From: Evansella sp. LMS18
Lineage (GTDB): Bacteria; Bacillota; Bacilli; Bacillales; Salisediminibacteriaceae
Direction of reading: 5' to 3'
Assembly: GCF_024362785.1 (NCBI RefSeq)
Contig: NZ_CP093301.1
Coordinates: 186,001 to 250,000, forward strand
Length of the DNA: 64,000 bases
In this document: positions 56,874 through 64,000 of the stretch, piece after piece
How positions within the stretch are numbered: the stretch's first letter is position 1
How the letters are laid out: every line of letters starts with the position of its first letter
The notes under the pieces: generated by a model
Told to the model about the DNA's origin: nothing
The model's input: the letters and a program-made list of their open reading frames with translations, nothing else
Database searches by the model: none
Program-made: the position numbers and the translations under genes

Positions 56874-57812
56874 TTATTTTTTCTCAGCAATCCTCAGCTT
56901 TGCGGAAGATGCCCGATTATTATTTTCTAATTCTCTTTCATCGGCAAGTATAGGTTTTCTGTTTATTAATGTCAGTTCCGGTTCAAACGACTCAGGAATT
57001 ACAGGTAAATCTTTCGGCAGTTCCTCCGGAGTGCTTCTCCGTTTAAATACCTGCTTGCATATTCTGTCTTCTAAAGAATGAAAGGTTATTACCGCTATCC
57101 TCCCTCCTGAGCTTGTCCTGTCAATTGCATCATTTAAAGCTTTTTCAAAGACATTCAATTCATCATTTACAGCGATTCGGATCGCCTGGAATGTTCTTTT
57201 AGCCGGGTGTCCGCCTTTCCGTCTGGCTGGTGCCGGAATAGCTTCTTTAATAACCTCAACCAGCTCAAAAGTGGTTTTTACCGGTTCAGTTTCCCGTCTC
57301 TTTTCAATTTTTCTTGCAATCTGTTTCGCGAACCGTTCTTCCCCGTACCTGGCAATAATCCGTACGAGATCCTCGAAGGCCCATTCATTTACTACCTCGT
57401 ATGCAGACAAGGACTGCCCCCGGTCCATCCGCATATCTAAAGGAGCATCAAACCGGTAGCTGAAGCCTCGTTCCGGCTCATCAAACTGAGGGGACGAAAC
57501 TCCAAGATCGAAGACGAAGCCATCCACTTTTTCAATTTGAAGTTCGTCGAGCTTCTCATTAAGATATTCAAAATTACTATGGACAAAGATAACTTTGTCT
57601 TTATACGGAGCGAGGCGTTCCTTCGCAAAACTCAGCGCTTTTTCATCCTGGTCGAAAGCGATCAGCCTGCCATTATCACCAAGCTCAGAGAGAATCCTTT
57701 CACTGTGTCCCCCTCCCCCGAGGGTACAGTCTACATAAACCCCGCCAGGATCTATATTCAGGCCCTTCACTGTCTCTTCTTTAAGAACCGTTTCATGTTC
57801 AAACAAATACAT
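56874..57812 (-). CDS. rsmH: 16S rRNA m4C1402 methyltransferase RsmH (MraW)
   Basis: N4-methylates C1402 in 16S rRNA. The 312-residue protein begins [20 protein letters not shown], with the SAM motif [37 protein letters not shown] and the C-terminal LKIAEK-like LRIAEKK. The ATG at 57812 follows GGAGGAA; a longer open frame runs into mraZ and is not used. Confidence 0.96.
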   Translation of the reverse strand: MYLFEHETVLKEETVKGLNIDPGGVYVDCTLGGGGHSERILSELGDNGRLIAFDQDEKALSFAKERLAPYKDKVIFVHSNFEYLNEKLDELQIEKVDGFVFDLGVSSPQFDEPERGFSYRFDAPLDMRMDRGQSLSAYEVVNEWAFEDLVRIIARYGEERFAKQIARKIEKRRETEPVKTTFELVEVIKEAIPAPARRKGGHPAKRTFQAIRIAVNDELNVFEKALNDAIDRTSSGGRIAVITFHSLEDRICKQVFKRRSTPEELPKDLPVIPESFEPELTLINRKPILADERELENNNRASSAKLRIAEKK

Positions 57813-57831
57813 TTCCTCCTGTCTGTGAGTA

Positions 57832-58263
57832 TTACAGTTCAAAATCCACAATACCTTCTGCAATCTCTCCGAAGGATTCCTCAGATTCCGCAAAATATTC
57901 TTCCCAAATAGATTTACTCCAGATTTCCACCCGATTGGAAACCCCGATTACAACACATTCTTTTTCAAGACTGGCATATGTACGCAAAGTTGGCGCTATA
58001 TTTACTCTTCCTTGTTTATCAAGCCCGCATTCAGCTGCTCCGGAAAAGAAAAAACGCGTAAACGCTCTGGCATCTTTTTTAGTAAAGGGGAGCGTTTTAA
58101 GCTTTTGCTCTAATTGTTTCCATTCCTGTTCCGGATAAACAAACAGGCATTTGTCCATTCCCCTTGTAACGACGAAGGTGGTTCCAAGTTCTTCGCGAAA
58201 TTTTGCAGGGATAATCATCCTGCCTTTCTCATCAATATTATGATGATACTCGCCCATGAACAT
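57832..58263 (-). CDS. mraZ: Transcriptional regulator MraZ
   Basis: AbrB-fold DNA-binding protein regulating the dcw operon, itself the first gene. The 143-residue product begins [24 protein letters not shown] and has two SpoVT/AbrB-like repeats, the second around [19 protein letters not shown]. Strong AGGAGGTGG precedes the ATG. Possible operators lie just upstream (58281-58316). Confidence 0.96.
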   Translation of the reverse strand: MFMGEYHHNIDEKGRMIIPAKFREELGTTFVVTRGMDKCLFVYPEQEWKQLEQKLKTLPFTKKDARAFTRFFFSGAAECGLDKQGRVNIAPTLRTYASLEKECVVIGVSNRVEIWSKSIWEEYFAESEESFGEIAEGIVDFEL

Positions 58264-58280
58264 GAAACTCCACCTCCTAT

Positions 58281-58316
58281 CCCCACTTTATAACACTAAT
58301 TTACCACATCCCCCCA
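58281..58316 (-). promoter_or_regulatory. Candidate MraZ operator repeats
   Basis: On the minus strand TGGGG (58312-58316), a 5-bp spacer and TGGTA (58302-58306) follow the TGGGN-N5 spacing known for MraZ, and another TGGGG is at 58281-58285. They lie 18-53 bp upstream of mraZ, which would allow autoregulation. The match is short and GC-rich. Confidence 0.4.
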
Positions 58317-58653
58317 CTATAAACCACTTGGAAATGCAAAAAAGTTAAAAAAAGAAAAGAAAACCCTGCAGACAGCAGAATTTCCTTTCGTATACTTGCA
58401 ATTTTAAGTTAATTGTTAAGTAAATGGAATGAGCTCCTCCATATTGAAAAAAACGGCTGATCGAGTGGGTGCGGACCTACTAGATGTAAAAAAAGATGCT
58501 CGATGGAGGGGAGGGGTGGAGCCTTCCAACCGGAAAAAGGGGCTTGATGTAAGGGGGGCGCGCCGTTACTAGCATAAAATCGGGTGATTCCAAGGGTATA
58601 ACAGGCCATTAGCGGAACCTATAACTTGCTTAAAAGTAAGGAAATTAATGAAA

Positions 58654-58704
58654 TAGCGGAATGAGAATCCGATTAGCCAGCACTTACGGATCCTCATTCC
58701 GCTA
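58654..58704. repeat. Long hairpin (18-bp arms) between bshC and mraZ
   Basis: Arms TAGCGGAATGAGAATCCG (58654-58671) and CGGATCCTCATTCCGCTA (58687-58704) are inverted complements with one mismatch, around a 15-nt loop. There is no T-run on either side, so it is not a typical terminator. The sequence resembles dispersed Bacillaceae repeat elements. Confidence 0.75.
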
Positions 58705-58785
58705 AATCAAAAAAGAGGCCTTACGGGAGGGGCATTGCTTTAACTTCAGTACATCACGCAGACGTCCCCTCCCCTTTGGAACCTT

Positions 58786-60411
58786 TTAGAGATAAACAAA
58801 CAAATGTTTTCCCGCTAAGGCTTCCTGCTTTCTTATATTTTTAAGGACTCTGAGCAGTAAATCCGTTCCATACATATTCAGATATGGATAGATATTTAAG
58901 TGGCGTTCCTGCAGGTTTCCGTCCGGCTTAAGCTCTGCTTCTGTCTCATCATATTTAATCAGCACTGCTTCATGCTGCTTCTGTATCAGCTTCTCCATGT
59001 CGCTCTTATACCGGTTAAGAGCAGCCGCAGCTATCTTAGCGTGCTTTTTATGGAGCTGATCCGCTTCGCGACCGACAGATGAAAAAACAGCGGAGATATC
59101 ACCCATCGTCTCATGCAGCGTTTCTTCCGCTCTGCTGAATACTTCTTCGACATTTATCGTTTTCTGTTCATTGAACCATGCTTCCTTTTCTTCCTGGACC
59201 CCATCTTTCAACACAGCTTCCGGAGCAAGGTTTATGGAGGCAAGGTTTTTCTCTACTCTTCGGGTAATGAAGCTTATATGTACTCTCGGGTAAATTAACG
59301 GCATTTTTATTCCCATGCTCCGGAATGCCTGCTTCAGCACTCCCCAGTATTTCATCTCGCCTGGACCTGCAATAAAAGCCGCAACAGGGAGAAGCATATC
59401 CTGCATGATAGGCCGGGTAACAACGTTGTTGCTGAACAGCCATGGTTTCTTATTGCATAACTCCATCAGCTCCTCCGTTGTCCATTCTTTCGCACCATTT
59501 TTTTCACGGAACAGGCCTCCCTGGTTTTCCATGAGATATCTCTGGCCTTGCTCATGGATAAAAATATGAGAGTTATGAGGATCCTTTTCTATCGGAGTTC
59601 CGAATCCAGCTCTTTCAAATGAACTTGCCCCTTCGTAAAACGCTTCCCTGATCGTGCCATTATTCTTTAGCATTTGTAAAAAGAAAGGTTTTTCAATCTC
59701 CCTGATTTCGGGATCATCCGAATCCATAAGAACCAGGCCTGTCCCTTCAAAGATTTTGTGAATCAAGAGAGCAAACCAGTCTACATATGTATATTCATCT
59801 TTAAATTCATCTAAAAGAGTACTGTATATTTCTTTTGTGTATTCTGTTTCAGGAAGGCATCTCAATGCCTCATTAATAAGCCGCTCTGCTTCCTCCCGTG
59901 AGATTTTCCGTTTGGATACAGGGATTTTAACATTGTTTTTCTCCGGAATAACGAACTTTCTGGCTGACTGCCTGTCTGGAAAATAAAAGTGGTTCACTTC
60001 ATCTATGTCATGATCTTCCCCGGCTATCCAGAAGACGGGTATAACCGGAACGCCTTGTTTTTCTTCCAGCCTTTCCGCTTCCGCCAGAATGGAAAGTACC
60101 TTATTAACCGTGTAGACAGGGCCGGTTAACAGTCCCGCCTGCTGTCCCCCCACTACTGCAACTGCATCCTTTTCCGCCAGACGGCTTATTTGCCTGAAGG
60201 TGTTCTCACAGGCAGTATATCTTTTATTAAAACTGTGGAGCACTTTCACAAGTGACTGGCGGTTAAATGTCCTGGAGCTAAGTTCTTTCAGGCGCTCTTT
60301 TCTGCCTTCGTCTGTTAATGGGTAATCATAGAATTCCAGTATCTCCTGATCGTTATTTATGTATTTTTCTATAAAGGGCTGCGAGTCAGTTTCCTTCACT
60401 TCTATCTTCAT
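58786..60411 (-). CDS. bshC: Bacillithiol biosynthesis protein BshC (putative cysteine adding enzyme)
   Basis: Last enzyme of bacillithiol synthesis, proposed to add cysteine to GlcN-malate. The 541-residue product has the Rossmann-like GGQQAGLLTGPVYTVNK, IAGEDHDIDEVNHFYFP, a long coiled-coil region (about 405-490) and IYPYLNMYGTDLLLRVL near the C-terminus. It lies upstream of mraZ as in B. subtilis (yllA). It matters here because the FosB domain at 8306-9202 uses bacillithiol. Confidence 0.95.
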   Translation of the reverse strand: MKIEVKETDSQPFIEKYINNDQEILEFYDYPLTDEGRKERLKELSSRTFNRQSLVKVLHSFNKRYTACENTFRQISRLAEKDAVAVVGGQQAGLLTGPVYTVNKVLSILAEAERLEEKQGVPVIPVFWIAGEDHDIDEVNHFYFPDRQSARKFVIPEKNNVKIPVSKRKISREEAERLINEALRCLPETEYTKEIYSTLLDEFKDEYTYVDWFALLIHKIFEGTGLVLMDSDDPEIREIEKPFFLQMLKNNGTIREAFYEGASSFERAGFGTPIEKDPHNSHIFIHEQGQRYLMENQGGLFREKNGAKEWTTEELMELCNKKPWLFSNNVVTRPIMQDMLLPVAAFIAGPGEMKYWGVLKQAFRSMGIKMPLIYPRVHISFITRRVEKNLASINLAPEAVLKDGVQEEKEAWFNEQKTINVEEVFSRAEETLHETMGDISAVFSSVGREADQLHKKHAKIAAAALNRYKSDMEKLIQKQHEAVLIKYDETEAELKPDGNLQERHLNIYPYLNMYGTDLLLRVLKNIRKQEALAGKHLFVYL

Positions 60412-60521
60412 TTATTCATTCAACCTTTCACTTAGTCATGATGGTGAAGAGGAGTTATTTCGTCTCACGCAATAATCTGTTTCATTATATCAGACTTCAG
60501 AGTCTCTACCAACGTTCCTGC

Positions 60522-60923
60522 TTAGGCTGCAGCGAAAGCGTAGATGCTGGTAAACAGCCCGTACACGACAAGCGCAAAATATACGAGAAGAAATACAAAG
60601 AACTGAAATCTCCACACTCCTTTAATAACCTTCCTGATATAGATATCTTCATATACCTTCCAGTGCATGATTGTAAAAATAACAGCAGTAGCAAGGAAAA
60701 AAAGTATAAATACCCAAAGCAGATGAACACCCCATATTTCCAGAATGAGAAAATAAACAGCCGCCATAAACAGCAAAGCCGTGCAGTCAACTGCCAGTTT
60801 TAAAGAGAAAACCTTATTTCTTGTAGTTTTTACAGCAGCTAAATAAACAAAATACAAACCAAGCAACGGAATAGTCACAAGTGTCGCCGCAGTAACAGCG
60901 AATATTTCGCTAATATTGTTCAC
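60522..60923 (-). CDS. DUF3397-family membrane protein
   Basis: This 133-residue protein has four predicted membrane helices (about 8-30, 42-62, 66-87, 108-130) with short loops. Its size, topology and location between panE and bshC fit DUF3397 proteins of Bacillaceae. No catalytic motif is visible and the function is unknown. The start overlaps the panE stop by 4 bp, so it is co-expressed with panE. Confidence 0.75.
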   Translation of the reverse strand: MNNISEIFAVTAATLVTIPLLGLYFVYLAAVKTTRNKVFSLKLAVDCTALLFMAAVYFLILEIWGVHLLWVFILFFLATAVIFTIMHWKVYEDIYIRKVIKGVWRFQFFVFLLVYFALVVYGLFTSIYAFAAA

Positions 60924-61813
60924 TTTGCATCTCCTCTCCCATGAATACCTGTAATTGATCTGTGTAAAAACGACGTTACAGGCAGTTCCAGGCCTTGCTC
61001 CGCCGCAAGTTGCATCATATAACCGGTAATCGCTTCTGTTTCTGTCTTTCTCCCGTTTTTTACGTCCTGGAGCATAGAGGATTCATTATCTCCCGTCCTC
61101 GTAATAACTGCTTCCACTGTCTCCCATTCATTTTCTTCAAGTCCCAGTACACTGACTCCCTCACTAAAAATTGCTTTGACGTTTTTCGCCCACTCCGGGT
61201 TTGTCAGCAACTCGCCATTTTTTACCCCGTAAAGTGCAGTCAGTGGGTTGACTGAGAGATTAACAAGTAATTTCCTCTTTAGCATTAACTGTATATCGCT
61301 GGCCTCGTATACAGGAAAGGAATCAGGTATAGTAAGCTGTGCTGCGAGATTATGGTTAGAACCTCGCCAGAACCCAATATGTATATCTCCTTTACCTGTA
61401 TGTTTCACACAATTATGTCCTGTTTTCAGCGCTCCGTGAGTTACTATCCCTGCATAAAGGTCTGAGAGAAGTGCTTTTTCCGCTTTCTCCATGTGCCCCA
61501 TGCCATTCTGAAGGAACAATACAGGAGGGAGCCCTTCAACATCCCGCCACTTTGCCAGAAAACTATCGAGCACCGTTTGCTTTAAAGTGATTATCCATAA
61601 ATCACAATCCATATATTCTGTGGAAGTATGCGGCCCGGCATTTACGTACACGGTTTCAGTCCCGTTCCCTGTTTCCAGTTTCAGCCCCTCACTATTCAGG
61701 ATATCCGCCTGTTCTCTCGTCCTCGTTATTATATGTATCTGATGCCCGGTTAAAGAAAGGTACCCTCCGGTAAGCAGCCCCACAGCACCTCCACCGATTA
61801 TAGCTACTCTCAA
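60920..61813 (-). CDS. panE: 2-dehydropantoate 2-reductase
   Basis: NADPH-dependent reduction of ketopantoate to pantoate, on the pathway to pantothenate and CoA. The 297-residue product begins (M)RVAIIGGGAVGLLTGGYLS (dinucleotide fold), has the catalytic Lys region KRKLLVNLSVNPLTALYGV and the Glu/Ser segment NESSMLQDVKNGRKTE. The start is TTG at 61811-61813 behind AGAGGAGGTGA. It corresponds to ylbQ. Confidence 0.93.
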   Translation of the reverse strand: MRVAIIGGGAVGLLTGGYLSLTGHQIHIITRTREQADILNSEGLKLETGNGTETVYVNAGPHTSTEYMDCDLWIITLKQTVLDSFLAKWRDVEGLPPVLFLQNGMGHMEKAEKALLSDLYAGIVTHGALKTGHNCVKHTGKGDIHIGFWRGSNHNLAAQLTIPDSFPVYEASDIQLMLKRKLLVNLSVNPLTALYGVKNGELLTNPEWAKNVKAIFSEGVSVLGLEENEWETVEAVITRTGDNESSMLQDVKNGRKTETEAITGYMMQLAAEQGLELPVTSFLHRSITGIHGRGDAK

Positions 61814-61993
61814 TCCCTCACCTCCTCTAAGGTCTGTTAGTTGTAATTATTTTAGCATATAACTATATATTGACAGAGTATATAAATTTAATTTATTTTC
61901 TTTTTATGCTTTTTTAAATTATAATAATATATAGATAATTTATTTTCTTAGTATTTCATTGTCAAAATACGATCTAGCAGTGGAGGGGTATTC

Positions 61994-62482
61994 ATGGAAA
62001 ATTACGAGGTTGTCCGTTTACATGTAAACTTTAAAACATTAGAAGAATTCGAGAATTTCCGGGAATATGGACAGCAGGAGCTGTCAATGAAGGAAGACCT
62101 CGAGGGCAATATTATTGAAAATGACAGCGAGTCTCCCTTTTATGGAGTATATTTCGGTAACAAGCTCGTCGCCAGAATGAGCTTATATAAAATAGACAAG
62201 AAGTTTGACGCATATTTTGATCCTAAACAGGATTATTACGAGCTGTGGAAACTCGAAGTCCTGCCCGCATACCAGGGTAAAGGGATCGGAAAGAACCTGG
62301 TAGATTTCGCAAAAAGCCTTGGGTTGCCGGTAAAAACCAACGCAAGACAGCGCTCCGACGCCTTCTGGGAAAAAATGGGCTTCGAACCCCTTTCTTATGT
62401 CGAAGAGAGAGACCGGGGAGAAAATCCTTATGTCTGGTTCCCTGAGGGAGTCTCTGAACAGCACGCAGACAAAGAAGAGTAA
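61994..62482 (+). CDS. ylbP: GNAT acetyltransferase YlbP
   Basis: This 162-residue GNAT protein has LWKLEVLPAYQGKGIGKNLVDFAKS (acetyl-CoA motif near 90-102) and the conserved NARQRSDAFWEKMGFEPL. Length and neighbourhood (between rsfA and panE, opposite orientation to both) match ylbP. The substrate is unknown. The start follows GTGGAGGGG. The 180-bp divergent gap with panE is very AT-rich; a TTGACA at 61870-61875 is a possible -35. Confidence 0.9.
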   Translation: MENYEVVRLHVNFKTLEEFENFREYGQQELSMKEDLEGNIIENDSESPFYGVYFGNKLVARMSLYKIDKKFDAYFDPKQDYYELWKLEVLPAYQGKGIGKNLVDFAKSLGLPVKTNARQRSDAFWEKMGFEPLSYVEERDRGENPYVWFPEGVSEQHADKEE

Positions 62483-62542
62483 TTCAGAATTTCCCTATTG
62501 AATCCACTGGAACAGCAGGGAATTCAGAGGAAAGAAAAAATA

Positions 62543-62572
62543 AAGCATCCACCAACAAGTTGGTGGATGCTT
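62543..62572. terminator. Bidirectional terminator between ylbP and rsfA
   Basis: A perfect 14-bp stem AAGCATCCACCAAC/GTTGGTGGATGCTT is flanked by T-rich tracts on both sides (ATTATTTT on plus, TATTTTTTCTTT on minus). It serves the convergent ylbP and rsfA genes. Confidence 0.93.
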
Positions 62573-62573
62573 A

Positions 62574-63128
62574 TTATTTTGCTGTAACTTGAGCCTGTGT
62601 CCGTTTCGCTGCACGTTCAACTACATTGATCATTAACTGATAGTCGTTTTTAACAATCTCATGTTCCTGTTTTAACCGTGCCAGCTCTGTTTGCAGTTCC
62701 TCATTTTCTTTTTTTATTTTTTGTATACTTTTCCCCGTCCCCACCTGAGTTCCATCATAAAGGGACCGTATTTTTTCCCTTCTCTCAGAGAGCATCTGAA
62801 TCACTTCATCCAGAAGCTGCACAAGAGACTTTTCTTCCGTTTCTGCTTCCCCATTGTGCAGCTGTTCCGTTTTTAAAATATTAGCTTTTTCCGCCAGCCC
62901 ATTCTTTTTAACTTGTTTACGCTGTTTTTTTGCAAGCTGGATAGCTGATTCGTATTTTTTCCTTATTGTTGAATTCCAGCGAAAGCCGCATGCCGCCGGA
63001 GTACGTGACAGTCTGTCGCCAACCTCTTCAAACGCGGAAAGCTGAGTACTGCCTTCTCTTATGTGCCTAAGCACCACCTCAGCCAGCAGCAGATCCTCAT
63101 CCTGATTCCATGCATCCTGCCTGACCAA
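62574..63128 (-). CDS. rsfA: RsfA-family prespore transcription regulator
   Basis: Modulator of sigma-F-dependent genes in B. subtilis. The 184-residue product has an N-terminal Myb/SANT-like domain ([20 protein letters not shown], then [21 protein letters not shown]) followed by a basic linker and a C-terminal coiled coil (about 130-175). The start is TTG at 63128, nine nt after GGAGGG. It corresponds to ylbO. Upstream CATACTA near 63210 resembles a forespore -10, but no matching -35 is clear. Confidence 0.88.
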   Translation of the reverse strand: MVRQDAWNQDEDLLLAEVVLRHIREGSTQLSAFEEVGDRLSRTPAACGFRWNSTIRKKYESAIQLAKKQRKQVKKNGLAEKANILKTEQLHNGEAETEEKSLVQLLDEVIQMLSERREKIRSLYDGTQVGTGKSIQKIKKENEELQTELARLKQEHEIVKNDYQLMINVVERAAKRTQAQVTAK

Positions 63129-63333
63129 TAAACCATCCCTCCTTCTTTGTTTTTTCCCTTAATATGTATGCAATTAGTAGAAAAGATAGAATCATTGTCC
63201 TTATTTAGTATGAACCATATCAGTTCAGGACATCCTTCTGGATAGTGAGGGAGGAGAGGAGCAGAGGAAGTGCCCGCCTGCAATCCAGGCAGGTAAGCGC
63301 TAAAATCTAACCCCTTATCTTGACGGCAGCCCT

Positions 63334-64000
63334 CTAATTTTTGTTAAGAAACTTTTTCACAGCTTCATGATGTTCTTCTGAAACCCATAGCTTTGCACAA
63401 GCTTCTACTTCTTTGTCTATTAATTTAAATAATCTTTCCCTCTCTGGTTCCGGGAATAATGTTTTTTTATATTCTCTGACGACTTTCGCATCCAGCCACT
63501 GGGAAGACCATTGGTCAACATCTTCGAGAGAATTCATTTTTTTAGATACAAACTTCAATGTTTCCGCTTCTTCCATCGTATACTGCCTCGCTGTACCAAG
63601 CATTTCAAGCGCTGTTTCATAGCCTACTCTCATTTTAAGAAGTGAGGCTCCGCCCCAGCCAGTAGCAATGTGCAATTTACCCTGAATAAATGCAACCTTC
63701 CCGTTTCTGCCGGAAAAACGAAAATCAGCTGCAGAAGCAAGCTCCGCACCTCCTCCCACAGCTGTACCGTTTAGATATACTGCCGTTATCACGGGAAACG
63801 AAGCGATTTTTTTCAGCACTTCACTCATCGGGCGGAGCATTGATAAAGCTTCCTCTTCCGAATAAAGAGAGTGAAAGCTTCCAAGATCGCCTCCGCCGCA
63901 AAAAGCGTCACCAGCCCCTCTTATCAGGAGTACTTTTAATTTCTCATCATGTTTAAATTCTTCCAGATGCCTGGAAAGGCTTTCAATCACTTCGAAATCA
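63334..64000 (-). CDS. Enoyl-CoA hydratase/isomerase family protein (5' end outside window)
   Basis: The frame is open to base 64000 (...DFEVIESLSRHLEEF), so about 35-40 N-terminal residues are missing; the first in-window GTG is internal. Crotonase-fold features: oxyanion-hole strands RGAGDAFCGGGDLGSFHSLY and AVYLNGTAVGGGAELASAADF, then FIQGKLHIATGWGGASLL. The Glu and Gly of GGGAELA are conserved. The acyl substrate cannot be assigned. A downstream hairpin (CCTGC/GCAGG near 63280) has no T-run. Confidence 0.88.
   Translation of the reverse strand, partial: DFEVIESLSRHLEEFKHDEKLKVLLIRGAGDAFCGGGDLGSFHSLYSEEEALSMLRPMSEVLKKIASFPVITAVYLNGTAVGGGAELASAADFRFSGRNGKVAFIQGKLHIATGWGGASLLKMRVGYETALEMLGTARQYTMEEAETLKFVSKKMNSLEDVDQWSSQWLDAKVVREYKKTLFPEPERERLFKLIDKEVEACAKLWVSEEHHEAVKKFLNKN

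Larger units (their letters stand above)
58264..58785. other. Gene-free interval between bshC and mraZ
   Basis: About 520 bp. It contains the mraZ leader, a long hairpin element at 58654-58704, and a GC-rich inverted pair GGGAGGGGC/GTCCCCTCCC at 58727-58775 followed on the minus strand by TCTTTTTT, possibly the bshC terminator. The 66-codon minus ORF at 58409-58609 has low complexity and no ribosome site and is not called. Confidence 0.6.

Noticed and set aside
58409-58609. 66-codon minus-strand ORF upstream of mraZ
   Set aside because: Low-complexity Pro/His/Leu composition, no ribosome site, and no recognisable family.
60438-60803. 121-codon plus-strand ORF
   Set aside because: It is the antisense of the DUF3397 membrane protein gene, whose hydrophobic helices and overlap with panE make the minus strand the coding one.

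Overview
The window is a chromosomal segment from a Bacillaceae bacterium, a Bacillus-like endospore former that makes bacillithiol. Gene content and order follow the B. subtilis chromosome from ylbO to priA, read on the minus strand. Evidence for the lineage: spoIIGA-sigE-sigG, spoVD and spoVE inside the division cluster, rsfA, bshC and fosB, a pyr operon with three PyrR attenuators, a T-box ileS leader, and frequent GTG/TTG starts behind strong Shine-Dalgarno sequences. The genus cannot be fixed from sequence alone; an alkaliphilic or halotolerant relative is a guess.

Layout from the right edge, in transcription order. 64000-58786: partial enoyl-CoA hydratase, rsfA, ylbP (+ strand), panE, a DUF3397 membrane protein and bshC. 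58263-39572: the dcw division and cell-wall cluster mraZ-rsmH-ftsL-pbpB-spoVD-murE-[short MurF-like gene]-mraY-murD-spoVE-murB-divIB-ylxW-ylxX-sbp-ftsA-ftsZ. murG is missing from its usual slot between spoVE and murB. 39164-32734: spoIIGA-sigE-sigG, then ylmC-ylmE-sepF-ylmG-ylmH-divIVA, without ylmA and ylmD. 32732-29522: T-box leader and ileS. 29400-28430: a 101-bp tandem hairpin array where ylyA would be expected. 28181-14099: lspA-rluD, then pyrR-pyrP-pyrB-pyrC-carA-carB-pyrK-pyrD-pyrF-pyrE and a methyltransferase. 13735-10103: a 12-codon leader ORF coupled to a heterodimeric ABC exporter. 9710-8306: a GNAT gene and a FosB-GNAT fusion, ending against a 52-bp tandem hairpin array (8223-7690). 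7581-5857: rqcH (+ strand). 5534-1: yicC-remA-gmk-rpoZ-coaBC-priA (priA cut by the window edge).

How the genes fit together: the central block makes peptidoglycan precursors (MurE, MurD, MraY, MurB), polymerises and crosslinks them at the septum or spore (PBP2B, SpoVD, SpoVE) and builds the Z-ring (FtsA, FtsZ, SepF, DivIVA, FtsL, DivIB). SpoIIGA, SigE and SigG run compartment-specific sporulation transcription. The pyr operon makes UMP under UMP-sensing PyrR control. BshC makes bacillithiol, the thiol co-substrate of FosB-type enzymes, so the fusion protein has its cofactor pathway in the same window.

Most of the window is conserved core genome. The unusual items are: the truncated MurF-like protein with a disrupted P-loop, translationally coupled to murE; the FosB-GNAT fusion; two tandem arrays whose units each encode a hairpin; the 12-codon ORF overlapping the exporter start codon; an approximately 160-bp structured element filling the spoIIGA-sigE gap with a partial inverted copy in the ylmC-ylmE gap; and RqcH with Glu-Arg where the family has Asp-Arg.
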